Of a stretch of 64,000 nt of DNA, positions 1-10,929 are shown in pieces. This DNA comes from Actinomadura macrotermitis. Its GTDB lineage: Bacteria; Actinomycetota; Actinomycetes; Streptosporangiales; Streptosporangiaceae. The translations under genes and the position numbers were made by a program. The stretch lies in contig NZ_WEGH01000004.1 of NCBI RefSeq assembly GCF_009604375.1, positions 744,001-808,000 of the forward strand. Reading direction: 5' to 3'. Within the stretch, counting starts at the first letter, position 1, and each line of letters begins with the position of its first letter. Under the pieces are notes generated by a model that was not told the origin of the DNA, made no database searches, and saw only the letters and a program-made list of their open reading frames with translations.

Positions 1-329
1 TCCTCGCCGCCGGCGTCCTTGGTGAGGTAGCCGCGCGCGCCGGCGCGCAGCGCCGCGAAGATCGACTCGTCGTCGGCGTAGGTGGTCAGCACGACGACCT
101 CCACCTCCGGGTGGGCGGCCCTGATCCGGCGGGTGGCCTCGGCGCCGTCCATCCGGGGCATCCGCAGGTCCATCAGCACGACCTCGGGCCGCAGCTCGGC
201 GACCATCGCGACCGCCTGCTCGCCGTCCCCGGCCGCGCCGACCACCTCCAGGCCGGGCAGCAGCTCCAGCAGCAGGACGAGACCGTCGCGCACCACCGTC
301 TGGTCGTCCACGACCAGGACCCGCGTCAT
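1..329 (-). CDS. Response regulator receiver domain (partial, C-terminus off the left edge)
   Basis: The visible 109 residues start MTRVLVVDDQTVVRDGL and form a CheY-like receiver domain. The acidic pocket (VDDQ), the phospho-acceptor Asp in VVLMDLRMP, the conserved Thr in VVLTTYAD and the Lys in YLTKDAG are all present. The wording is that of NarL/LuxR-type regulators, so a C-terminal LuxR helix-turn-helix probably lies beyond the edge. The ATG overlaps the stop of the histidine kinase gene by 4 bases (326-329), so the two are translated as a pair. The partner kinase should phosphorylate the Asp. Confidence 0.9.
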   Translation of the reverse strand, partial: MTRVLVVDDQTVVRDGLVLLLELLPGLEVVGAAGDGEQAVAMVAELRPEVVLMDLRMPRMDGAEATRRIRAAHPEVEVVVLTTYADDESIFAALRAGARGYLTKDAGGE

Positions 330-1507
330 GCCGGCACCCGCAGCGACACCCGGTACCCCTTTCCTTCCGGCCCTGTCTCCAGTGTGCCGCCGATCAGCTC
401 CGCGCGCTCGCGCATCCCGACCAGCCCGTAGCCGCCGCCCGGCTCCGGCGGCGGCCCGGCGCCGCCGCTGTCGGTGACCTGCAGCACGGTCACCTCCTCC
501 CCGTAGTGCAGCACGACGTGGACGCGTGCGCCGGGCGCGTGCCGGCGGACGTTGGTGAGCGCCTCCTGCGCGGTGCGCACGACGGCCAGCCCGGCCTGCG
601 GGGACAGCTCGCGCGGCGCGCCCGACACCGTCACCGCGCACTCGCGGCCGGTCGCGGCGCGGAACTCCTCCGCCAGCTCGGCGAGGGCCTCCTCGGGCGG
701 CGGCGCGTCGCCGCGCAGCGTGGCGAGGGCCCGCCGGGTCTCCTCCAGCCCGGCCCGGGCCAGCCGCTGCGCGCGCTCGACCCGGTCCAGGGCCTGCTCC
801 CGGCCGTCGTCTCGCGCCAGCAGCAGCCGCGCCCCCTCCAGATGGACGATCTGCGCCGACAGCGAGTGCGCCAGCACGTCGTGGATCTCCCGGGCGATGC
901 GGGACCGCTCGTCCAGCACCGCGGTGGCGGCCTCGGCGCGCCGGGTCGCCTCCTCGGCGTTCTTGCGCGCGCGGCTCGCCACGGCGCCGAGGCAGACGCC
1001 GCCGGCGGCCACCAGCAGCCCGTACTCGGGGCCGCCGTGCCGCGTCAGCCCGCCCGTCGCCCCGAGCGCGATGATCACGGCGATGCCGAGCGCGATCGCC
1101 CGGGCGACCGGCAGCAGCCAGGCCAGCGCCCACAGCGCCACCATCCCCGGCATGACGCCCACGCCGCCCCGCGACGCCAGGCCGTACAGGACCAGGGCGA
1201 GCACCAGGGTGGCGACCAGCAGCACGACCCCGACGGCGTCGCGCCGTCCCGCCTCCCGCCCGCACCGCCGCCCGTGGGTCAGCCGGAGGCCGCCGCCGAG
1301 CAGGGCGGCCCCGGCGAGGTTGAGCACGACGACCGCCAGCCCCGCGCCGTGCAGGGACGGCCGGGGGTCCCCGGTCCACACGGCCCGGACATAGACGGTG
1401 ACCGCCCACACCAGGGCCCCGGCGACCAGGACCCCGCGCAGGTGCCGGGGCTCCAGGGTGAGCCCGGCGAACTTCCAGGGGCGGTCCCAGGCGTGCGGAG
1501 AGTCCAT
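326..1507 (-). CDS. Sensor histidine kinase, NarL/DesK class (HisKA_3)
   Basis: A 393-residue kinase starting MDSPHAWDRPWKF. The N-terminal half has several hydrophobic segments (for example VLVAGALVWAVTVYV and MVALWALAWLLPVARAIALG) without a large extracellular loop, so the signal is probably sensed in or at the membrane. The H-box is ERSRIAREIHDVLAHSLS, the form used by HisKA_3 kinases, followed by an HATPase with N-box AQEALTNVRRHA and a G-box GYGLVGMRERAELIGG. It phosphorylates the adjacent response regulator. The frame is open upstream to 2110, but similarity-like sequence begins at this ATG. A 26-bp inverted repeat lies 56 bases upstream (1563-1588). Confidence 0.9.
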   Translation of the reverse strand: MDSPHAWDRPWKFAGLTLEPRHLRGVLVAGALVWAVTVYVRAVWTGDPRPSLHGAGLAVVVLNLAGAALLGGGLRLTHGRRCGREAGRRDAVGVVLLVATLVLALVLYGLASRGGVGVMPGMVALWALAWLLPVARAIALGIAVIIALGATGGLTRHGGPEYGLLVAAGGVCLGAVASRARKNAEEATRRAEAATAVLDERSRIAREIHDVLAHSLSAQIVHLEGARLLLARDDGREQALDRVERAQRLARAGLEETRRALATLRGDAPPPEEALAELAEEFRAATGRECAVTVSGAPRELSPQAGLAVVRTAQEALTNVRRHAPGARVHVVLHYGEEVTVLQVTDSGGAGPPPEPGGGYGLVGMRERAELIGGTLETGPEGKGYRVSLRVPA

Positions 1508-2007
1508 GCCTCCCAGGCTAGGGACCGCCGGCGCGCGACGGCTCGGCGCAGGGGCGGACGCCGGTTCTCCACCCCCGGGTGGAGAACCCGCTCTCGCCCG
1601 GGCGGGACGGGCTTCCCGTCCTCCTTGCGGATCGCCGGCTTCCCGCGGCCAGGGACCCGGCCCAGGCCCGGCACGGGGCATCCGCCCTGGACGGTGACGC
1701 TCCTCCGGCCGTGCCGGTGCGAGGCGCGCAACACGGCGCGTCCCGCCGCCCGCCAGTCCAGCAGCATCGACAGCGCCCGCCGCAGCACCCCCTGCCACGG
1801 CACCAGCCACAGCAGGCCGAGCAGCGCCGCGAGCAGGTCGTGCCGGTGCAGCGCCGTCCAGCAGCCGGCGAGCACCGTGGTGTGCGAGCAGAACCGCCAG
1901 CCCGTCATCGCGACCGCCACCGGCGGCAGCGCCAGCCAGGGCTCGGCCGCCCGCTCGGCGGCCTCCCACCACCCCAGGACCGTCGACTCCATCACCGCTC
2001 CCCGCAC
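1508..2007 (-). CDS. Doubtful hypothetical protein (possible frameshifted gene)
   Basis: From an ATG at 2007 (or 1992, MESTVLGWW) a minus-strand frame reads about 115 residues with strong G/C third-position bias and hydrophobic stretches such as HDLLAALLGLLWLVPW. This is what a real gene looks like here. The frame does not stop before the kinase but runs on to 1279, overlapping the kinase start by 229 bases, where it becomes shadow-like. Either the gene is a pseudogene or frameshifted near 1600, or the whole frame is spurious. No family is recognised. The coordinates give the part outside the kinase. Confidence 0.3.
1563..1588. promoter_or_regulatory. Palindrome upstream of the kinase gene, possible response-regulator site
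   Basis: Two 12-bp arms, GGTTCTCCACCC and GGGTGGAGAACC, are perfect inverted repeats with only CC between them. The half-site GGGTGGAGAAC occurs again, in a second palindrome, just before the ABC exporter at 4406. Both palindromes sit 45-60 bases upstream of a start codon. I infer an operator for the two-component system at the left edge; this is not proven. Confidence 0.45.
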
Positions 2008-2070
2008 CGCCGGATCTGATGATCACTACGGTGCCGGTCGGCAGGGTGCGCCGTCGGTAGCGCGGCTTTC

Positions 2071-2104
2071 CGCCCGGGGGTGGCACTGGCGCCACCCCCG
2101 GGCG
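2071..2104 (-). terminator. Hairpin terminator of the parE-like gene
   Basis: Perfect 14-bp arms (CGCCCGGGGGTGGC and its complement) with a 6-base loop lie 37 bases past the stop of the topoisomerase gene. There is no T-run, as is usual for terminators in high-GC actinomycetes. Confidence 0.7.
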
Positions 2105-2140
2105 GCCCACGGGGGCACGCCCCCGCTCAGCCGCCGGCGC

Positions 2141-4231
<2,091 letters not shown>

Positions 4232-4338
4232 CTGCTCGGTCTCCTCGGGGGTAGGACGGTCGGGACGAGGGTACCCCCGGCCTCCGACAGTCCTTCTGCA
4301 GGCTCGCCGCCGCCGGCGGCCGGGCGGTGCGCCGCCCG

Positions 4339-4360
4339 GGTGGAGAACGCGTTCTCCACC
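4339..4360. promoter_or_regulatory. Palindrome upstream of the ABC exporter
   Basis: A 22-bp perfect palindrome with arms GGTGGAGAACG and CGTTCTCCACC, ending 45 bases before the ATPase start. It contains the same GGGTGGAGAAC half-site as the palindrome upstream of the histidine kinase (1563-1588). It is probably an operator, perhaps for the left-edge response regulator. Confidence 0.5.
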
Positions 4361-4405
4361 TTTGGTGGGGTGTGCCCCGCTCACCCGGCCCGTAATGTCC
4401 CGATC

Positions 4406-5308
4406 ATGGCACATACCATCGGCGTAAGCGGCCTGCGCAAACGCTACGGGGACGTCCAGGCCGTCGACGGCGTCTCCTTCGAGGTCGGCGCGGGCGAGTT
4501 CTTCGGCATCCTCGGCCCGAACGGGGCGGGCAAGACCACCACCCTGGAGATCATCGAGGGGTTGCGCGAGCCCGACGAGGGCGAGGTGACGGTGCTCGGC
4601 GAGCGGCCGTGGCCGCGCAACGCCGGGCTGCTGCCGCGGATCGGCGTGCAGCTGCAGGCGTCGTCGTTCTTCGAGCGGCTCACCGCCCGCGAGCAGCTGC
4701 GCACCTTCGGGTCGCTGTACGGGGTGGCCGCCGCCCGCGCGGACGCGATGCTGGAGACCGTCGGCCTCGCCGACAAGGCCGACGTGCAGGTGGAGAAGCT
4801 GTCGGGCGGCCAGGCGCAGCGGCTGTCGATCGCGTGCGCGCTGGTGCACGATCCCGAGCTGGTGTTCCTGGACGAGCCGACCGCCGCGCTGGACCCGCAG
4901 GCGCGCCGCAACCTGTGGGACGTGCTGCGGGAGATCAACACCGAGGGTCGCACCATCGTGCTCACCACGCACTACATGGACGAGGCCGAGATCCTGTGCG
5001 ACCGGGTGGCGATCATGGACCGGGGCCGGATCCTGGAGATGGGGCCGCCCGCCACGCTGGTGCGGGGCCTGGCGGCGCCGACCCGGGTGAGCGTGGCCTC
5101 CGGGACGCTCACCCCCGAGGACGCGCGGTCGCTGCCGGGCGCCGACGAGGTGACCGACGACGGCGTCTCGCTGGTGGTGTCCACCCGCGACCCGTCGGCC
5201 GTGGTGGCGGCGCTGGCCGCCCGGGACGCGCTCACGGGCGTGCAGATCCACGGCGCGACGCTGGAGGACGTCTTCCTGGACCTGACCGGACGGGAGTACC
5301 GGGCATGA
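4406..5308 (+). CDS. ABC transporter ATP-binding protein, DrrA/CcmA type
   Basis: 300 residues. Walker A is GPNGAGKT (37-44), the signature LSGGQ is at about 132-136, Walker B is VFLDEP at about 153, and the H-loop His is in LTTHYMDEAE. The C-terminal extension, ending GATLEDVFLDLTGREYRA, is typical of DrrA-type exporters of drugs or lipids. It energises the ABC-2 permease encoded next, whose ATG overlaps this stop (ATGA at 5305-5308). The start follows the family N-terminus (MAHTIGVSGLRKRYG). Substrate unknown. Such exporters are often controlled by a nearby two-component system. Confidence 0.92.
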   Translation: MAHTIGVSGLRKRYGDVQAVDGVSFEVGAGEFFGILGPNGAGKTTTLEIIEGLREPDEGEVTVLGERPWPRNAGLLPRIGVQLQASSFFERLTAREQLRTFGSLYGVAAARADAMLETVGLADKADVQVEKLSGGQAQRLSIACALVHDPELVFLDEPTAALDPQARRNLWDVLREINTEGRTIVLTTHYMDEAEILCDRVAIMDRGRILEMGPPATLVRGLAAPTRVSVASGTLTPEDARSLPGADEVTDDGVSLVVSTRDPSAVVAALAARDALTGVQIHGATLEDVFLDLTGREYRA

Positions 5309-6375
5309 GCACCTTCCAGAGTTTCAAGAGCCTCGCCGGGGCGATGTTCCTCGGCTTCCGGCGGGACAAGGGCGCGCTGTTCTTCACCGTGCTGTTCCCG
5401 CTGATGTTCCTGGTGATCTTCGGTGGGGTGTTCGGGCACCAGAAGACCTCCAAGGTCAACGTGCTGACGGTCGGCCAGGTCCCGCTGGTGCAGCAGGCCG
5501 TCGCGCACGACGCGACGCTGCACAAGACCATGAAGCTCACCGCCAAGACCGACCGGGCCGCCGCGCTGCGCCAGGTCGAGAAGGGCGACGCGGACGCGGT
5601 CGTCGAGCAGACCGGCGACCGGCTGACCGTGCACTACTCCGCCACCGACCAGGTGAAGTCGGGCACCGTGCAGCAGATGTTCGGCTCGATCACCACGGCG
5701 GCCAACCTGGAGGCGTCCGGCCGGGCGCCCAAGTACACGATGGTGCCGCAGCAGGTGGAGGACGACTCCCTGAAGGCGATCCAGTTCTTCACCCCGAGCC
5801 TGCTCGGCTGGGCGCTGGCGTCGGCCGGGGTGTTCGGCGCCTCGCAGACGCTGGTGACCTGGCGCACCAAGGGCATCCTGCGGCGGCTGCGGCTGTCGCC
5901 CGCGCCGATCCCGACGGTGTTCGGCGCGCGGGTCGCGGTCAGCCTGGCCATCGCGCTGGTGCAGTTCGCGCTGTTCGTGGCGGTGGCGATGCTGCCGTTC
6001 TTCGGGTTGAAGCTCCAGCCGTACTGGTGGATGGCGATCCCGATGGTGCTGGCCGGCGTGCTGGCCTTCCTCGGCATCGGGATGGTGATCGGGGCGTGGG
6101 CCAGGACGCAGGAGGCCGCGCAGACCGCCACCCAGCTGGTGGTGCTGCCGATGGCCTTCCTCGGCGGGTCCTTCTTCCCGATCGACCAGGCGCCGGGGTG
6201 GATGCGGGCACTGTCGTACATCTTCCCGCTGCGCTACTTGAACGAGGGAATGCTGAATGTCATGGGCCGGGGGCTCGGCCCGATGTCGGCTCTGCCGCAG
6301 ATCGCGATTCTTCTCGGCGTCGCGGCGGTGGCCGCACTGGTGGCCGTTCGCCTGTTCCGCTGGGATTCCACCTGA
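5305..6375 (+). CDS. ABC-2 type transporter permease
   Basis: 356 residues. One transmembrane helix near the N-terminus (LFFTVLFPLMFLVIFGGVF, about 27-45) is followed by a roughly 150-residue external domain, then about five helices in the C-terminal half (around LLGWALASAGVFG, VAVSLAIALVQFALFVAV, MVLAGVLAFLGIGMVIG, LVVLPMAFLGGSFFPI and a last one before the C-terminus). This is the ABC-2/YhgE-like layout, with the conserved region after GGSFFPIDQAPGW and LNEGM. It pairs with the ATPase at 4406. Confidence 0.9.
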   Translation: MSTFQSFKSLAGAMFLGFRRDKGALFFTVLFPLMFLVIFGGVFGHQKTSKVNVLTVGQVPLVQQAVAHDATLHKTMKLTAKTDRAAALRQVEKGDADAVVEQTGDRLTVHYSATDQVKSGTVQQMFGSITTAANLEASGRAPKYTMVPQQVEDDSLKAIQFFTPSLLGWALASAGVFGASQTLVTWRTKGILRRLRLSPAPIPTVFGARVAVSLAIALVQFALFVAVAMLPFFGLKLQPYWWMAIPMVLAGVLAFLGIGMVIGAWARTQEAAQTATQLVVLPMAFLGGSFFPIDQAPGWMRALSYIFPLRYLNEGMLNVMGRGLGPMSALPQIAILLGVAAVAALVAVRLFRWDST

Positions 6376-6513
6376 CCCGTCCGGGGACGCGCGATGTGAC
6401 CTCGGTCACTAATGGCCGCATTCTGCTGTGAGCGTATGCGGGGGCGGATTGGGAACGTCCACGTCGGGTTAGATGTTCTCCTAAGTACCGACCCCGAGCA
6501 TGAGGAAGGTGCC

Positions 6514-6744
6514 GTGACTGGAGCCCTTGCCCCGACCAGGCCGCTGTCCGTCGCAGACCGTTGCGACCGCTGCGGCGCCCAGGCCTACGTCCGTGCAGTC
6601 CTTGTAGGCGGCGGCGACCTTCTGTTCTGCGCCCACCACGGGCGCAAGTACGCAGAGGCGCTCCGTGCCAACGGGGCCGACATCCAGGACGAGAGCGACC
6701 GGCTGATCGAAACCCCGGGTGCCGTCCCCGATGACGAGCGGTAA
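6514..6744 (+). CDS. Small zinc-ribbon-like protein (DUF7455 type)
   Basis: 76 residues from a GTG with GAGGAAGG 5 bases upstream. Two metal-ligand-like pairs, CDRC and CAHH, about 24 residues apart, suggest a small zinc-binding fold. The opening TGALAPTRPLSVADRCDRCGAQAYVRA is the hallmark of a short conserved actinobacterial family often found near the principal sigma factor gene. Function unknown. A perfect hairpin follows the gene. Confidence 0.8.
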   Translation: MTGALAPTRPLSVADRCDRCGAQAYVRAVLVGGGDLLFCAHHGRKYAEALRANGADIQDESDRLIETPGAVPDDER

Positions 6745-6769
6745 CCCCTCCCAATAGAGAATCACCCAC

Positions 6770-6795
6770 GGCGGCCACCGGAGACGGTGGCCGCC
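6770..6795 (+). terminator. Hairpin terminator
   Basis: Perfect 11-bp arms (GGCGGCCACCG and complement) with a GAGA tetraloop, 25 bases after the stop of the small zinc-ribbon gene and followed by TTCACATTT. Confidence 0.8.
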
Positions 6796-7009
6796 TTCAC
6801 ATTTGCCGCACAACTGCGCATTGTCATTGCTTCATCACGGAGAGTGGCGGAGATTCGTCCCGACATTCTGCGTTAACAGCGATGAGAAGCGGCGGCGCCG
6901 ATTCCCGGGACGCCGTCCGTCCGGCGGGCCGTATACCCGCCATATCCTGGGAGAACAGGTTCGCCCGGCCCCGGCCGGACCATCATTTCGTCGCACTTTC
7001 GGGGGGAAC

Positions 7010-7750
7010 GTGCACATCCTGCTACCGCCATCGGAGAAGAAGGCCACCGGCGGGGACGGCCCGCCCCTCGACCTCGCGGCGCTCAGCCTGCCGGAGCTGA
7101 ACCCCACCCGCGAGCGGCTCCTGGCCGCCCTCGGCGAGGTGTGCCTGCGCCAGGACGCCCCCGCGCTGCTCGGGCTGTCCGCCGGCCAGGCGGACGAGGC
7201 GCTCGCCCGCAACCAGGCCCTCCGCAGCGCCGCGACGCTGCCCGTCGCGCGCCTGTACACCGGCGTCCTGTACGACAACCTGGACCTGGCGACCCTGGAT
7301 CCGGCCGCCGCCGCCGAGCAGATCCTGGTCTTCTCCGGCCTGTGGGGCGTGCTGCGGCTCACCGACCGCATTCCCCCGTACCGGCTCGCCATGGGCGTCT
7401 CCCTGCCGCCTGAGGGCCGTCTGGCCGCCATCTGGAGGCCCGTCCTCAAGGGCGCCCTGGACCTGGACGGCCTCGTGGTGGACATGCGCTCGGGCCCGTA
7501 CGCCGCGGCCTGGAAGCCGCCGCGGCCGGCCGTCGCCGTCCGGGTGTTCCGCGAGCGGATCCTCGGCGGCGTGCCGAAGCGCACCGTGGTCAGCCACATG
7601 GCGAAGGCGACCCGCGGCAAGGTCGCGCACGACCTGATCGAGGCGGGCGCCGACCCGCGCACGCCCGAGGAGCTGCTGAAGGCCGTCGTCGACCTCGGTC
7701 ACACCGCCGAGCTGAACGGCCCGAACCTCGACGTGATCCTCGCCGCCTGA
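7010..7750 (+). CDS. yaaA: YaaA family peroxide stress protein
   Basis: 246 residues starting at a GTG directly before HILLPPSEKK, the family's opening motif, with a G-rich ribosome binding site (7001-7007). The family motif KATRGKVA is near the C-terminus. In E. coli YaaA lowers free iron and protects DNA during peroxide stress; the role here is assumed by family. Upstream in-frame codons to 6803 lack family sequence. The gene converges on the next one with only 7 bases between stops. Confidence 0.88.
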   Translation: MHILLPPSEKKATGGDGPPLDLAALSLPELNPTRERLLAALGEVCLRQDAPALLGLSAGQADEALARNQALRSAATLPVARLYTGVLYDNLDLATLDPAAAAEQILVFSGLWGVLRLTDRIPPYRLAMGVSLPPEGRLAAIWRPVLKGALDLDGLVVDMRSGPYAAAWKPPRPAVAVRVFRERILGGVPKRTVVSHMAKATRGKVAHDLIEAGADPRTPEELLKAVVDLGHTAELNGPNLDVILAA

Positions 7751-7757
7751 GGGCGGG

Positions 7758-8783
7758 TCAGGCCGCGACGACGTTGAGGTGGCGGCACGCCTTGAGGTAC
7801 TGGCCGACGCCGTCGCCGCCGAGGTAGGTCCACGGCAGCCCGCTCGGCCGGCCGAACGTGCGGAGCAGGTGCTGGCGGGCCGGACGGCGCGCGTCGGCCA
7901 GATGGAAGGCGGCGCCGAAGAGGTTGTGGGCCTCGATCGTCCGCGGGTGCGGGCGCGGCCCCTCGAACCAGCCGCGCGCGGCCTCCGCCACGTCCCGGAT
8001 CTCCCCGGGCGCGAACCACGAGGACGCGCCGCGGATGACCCCGGACCGTTCCTGGACGAAGTACTCGAAGTAGGCGAGCGGGAGCAGCGCGGCGCGCGGG
8101 TCGCGCCGGTCCGCCGTGCTCAGCGCGAGCCGCACGAAGTCGAACATCTCCTCCGGCACGCCGCCCCACTGCGGCGACAGGCTGACGACGCGCGCGACGT
8201 GCGCCCCGTACAGCGCCGGGCCGCGGCGGCTCGCCTGCCGCCAGAGGGCGTCCTTGTCCTCGCGGTCCAGGTCCAGGCCGAGCGCCAGCCAGAGCATCGC
8301 CTCCCACGGGACGGGATCGTCGGGCCGCAGCTCCGCCGCCCTCATCAGGGGTTCGCGGGCGGTCTGCATCCGCCGGGTGTAGGCGGTGTAGCCGGTGGCC
8401 TGCACGGCGCGCGCCCGCGCGTCGGGCCGGATCGCCCACGCCTCCTCGACCCTGGCACGGCCGAGCCACAGCCACAGGTCGGGGTTGCCCGGGTCCTCGG
8501 CCAGCAGCGTCTCGATGCCGTGGCTCCGGCCGACCGCGGCCTTGGCCAGCGCCTCGACGCGCAGCGACCGCGTCTCGGGATCGGCGCGCGCCCCGCCGAG
8601 GATGTGCGCGCCGAGCCGGAAGCGGTGGTCGTGCACGGCGCTCACCGCCTGGTCCAGTACGGGATCCGCCCAGGGACGCCCGCCGATCACCTGCGCGGTG
8701 CGCGGCCGGCTCCCCGCCGGCCCGCCGATCCGGTCGTGCTCCACCAGACCTCCAGGTGCCCGGCCAAGCTCCATGAGTCCCAT
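7758..8783 (-). CDS. Hypothetical protein with helical repeat-like core
   Basis: 341 residues, rich in Ala, Arg and Trp, with a repeat-like helical middle (DLWLWLGRARVEEAWAI, VPWEAMLWLALGLDLD) that recalls TPR-type solenoids. No signal peptide or membrane segment is seen and no function can be assigned. The first ATG (8783) has no clear ribosome binding site; the in-frame ATG at 8774 (MELGRAPGG) is an alternative. Confidence 0.75.
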   Translation of the reverse strand: MGLMELGRAPGGLVEHDRIGGPAGSRPRTAQVIGGRPWADPVLDQAVSAVHDHRFRLGAHILGGARADPETRSLRVEALAKAAVGRSHGIETLLAEDPGNPDLWLWLGRARVEEAWAIRPDARARAVQATGYTAYTRRMQTAREPLMRAAELRPDDPVPWEAMLWLALGLDLDREDKDALWRQASRRGPALYGAHVARVVSLSPQWGGVPEEMFDFVRLALSTADRRDPRAALLPLAYFEYFVQERSGVIRGASSWFAPGEIRDVAEAARGWFEGPRPHPRTIEAHNLFGAAFHLADARRPARQHLLRTFGRPSGLPWTYLGGDGVGQYLKACRHLNVVAA

Positions 8784-9022
8784 GGCGCGAGAGCGTAGGA
8801 ATCATCGGAGCGGCGCGCGCTACCTGGACGTTAATAGTGTGTTACATACCGATAAGTAGGGTGACCTGGAAATTTTCGACAAGTCAGGCCACATCGGACT
8901 ACGGCCGACGCCCGGGGACACACACCGGAAACAACCAAGGAACCGGCCGCAGCCGGAATTCCGCCCAACGACCCCAGCCACCGCGAGCGCGACCGAAGGT
9001 CCGGCACTGGCCAGAAGCACGG

Positions 9023-9054
9023 CTGCGGCCTCGCCCCCCAGGGCGAGGCCGCAG
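9023..9054 (-). terminator. Strong hairpin terminator of the sigma factor gene
   Basis: Perfect 14-bp arms (CTGCGGCCTCGCCC and complement) with a 4-base loop, 10 bases past the sigma factor stop. Confidence 0.85.
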
Positions 9055-9064
9055 GCCGGGACTC

Positions 9065-10687
<1,623 letters not shown>

Positions 10688-10929
10688 AAATACCTCTCGA
10701 ACGAACGTGTGGCTTGGTTGACCCAAGTGCCCTGACGGGCCCGGCCTCACACGGGGTGGGACCACACACCGAGCGGGGCCACCCTGTGCGGGACCGCAGC
10801 GTACCCGCTCTTACTAGGGTCAAGCATTCTGGCACGGTTGCGCATTCCGCTTCGAAACCCTGCCCGGTAACACACCACCTTAGAGGGAGCGGAGCGGTCC
10901 TTCGTACGTACAGCACCGGCTGCGCACCG

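Noticed and set aside
10798-10823. TTGACC and TACGCT as a promoter for the sigma factor gene
   Set aside because: The spacer is only 14 bases, too short for a sigma-A promoter.
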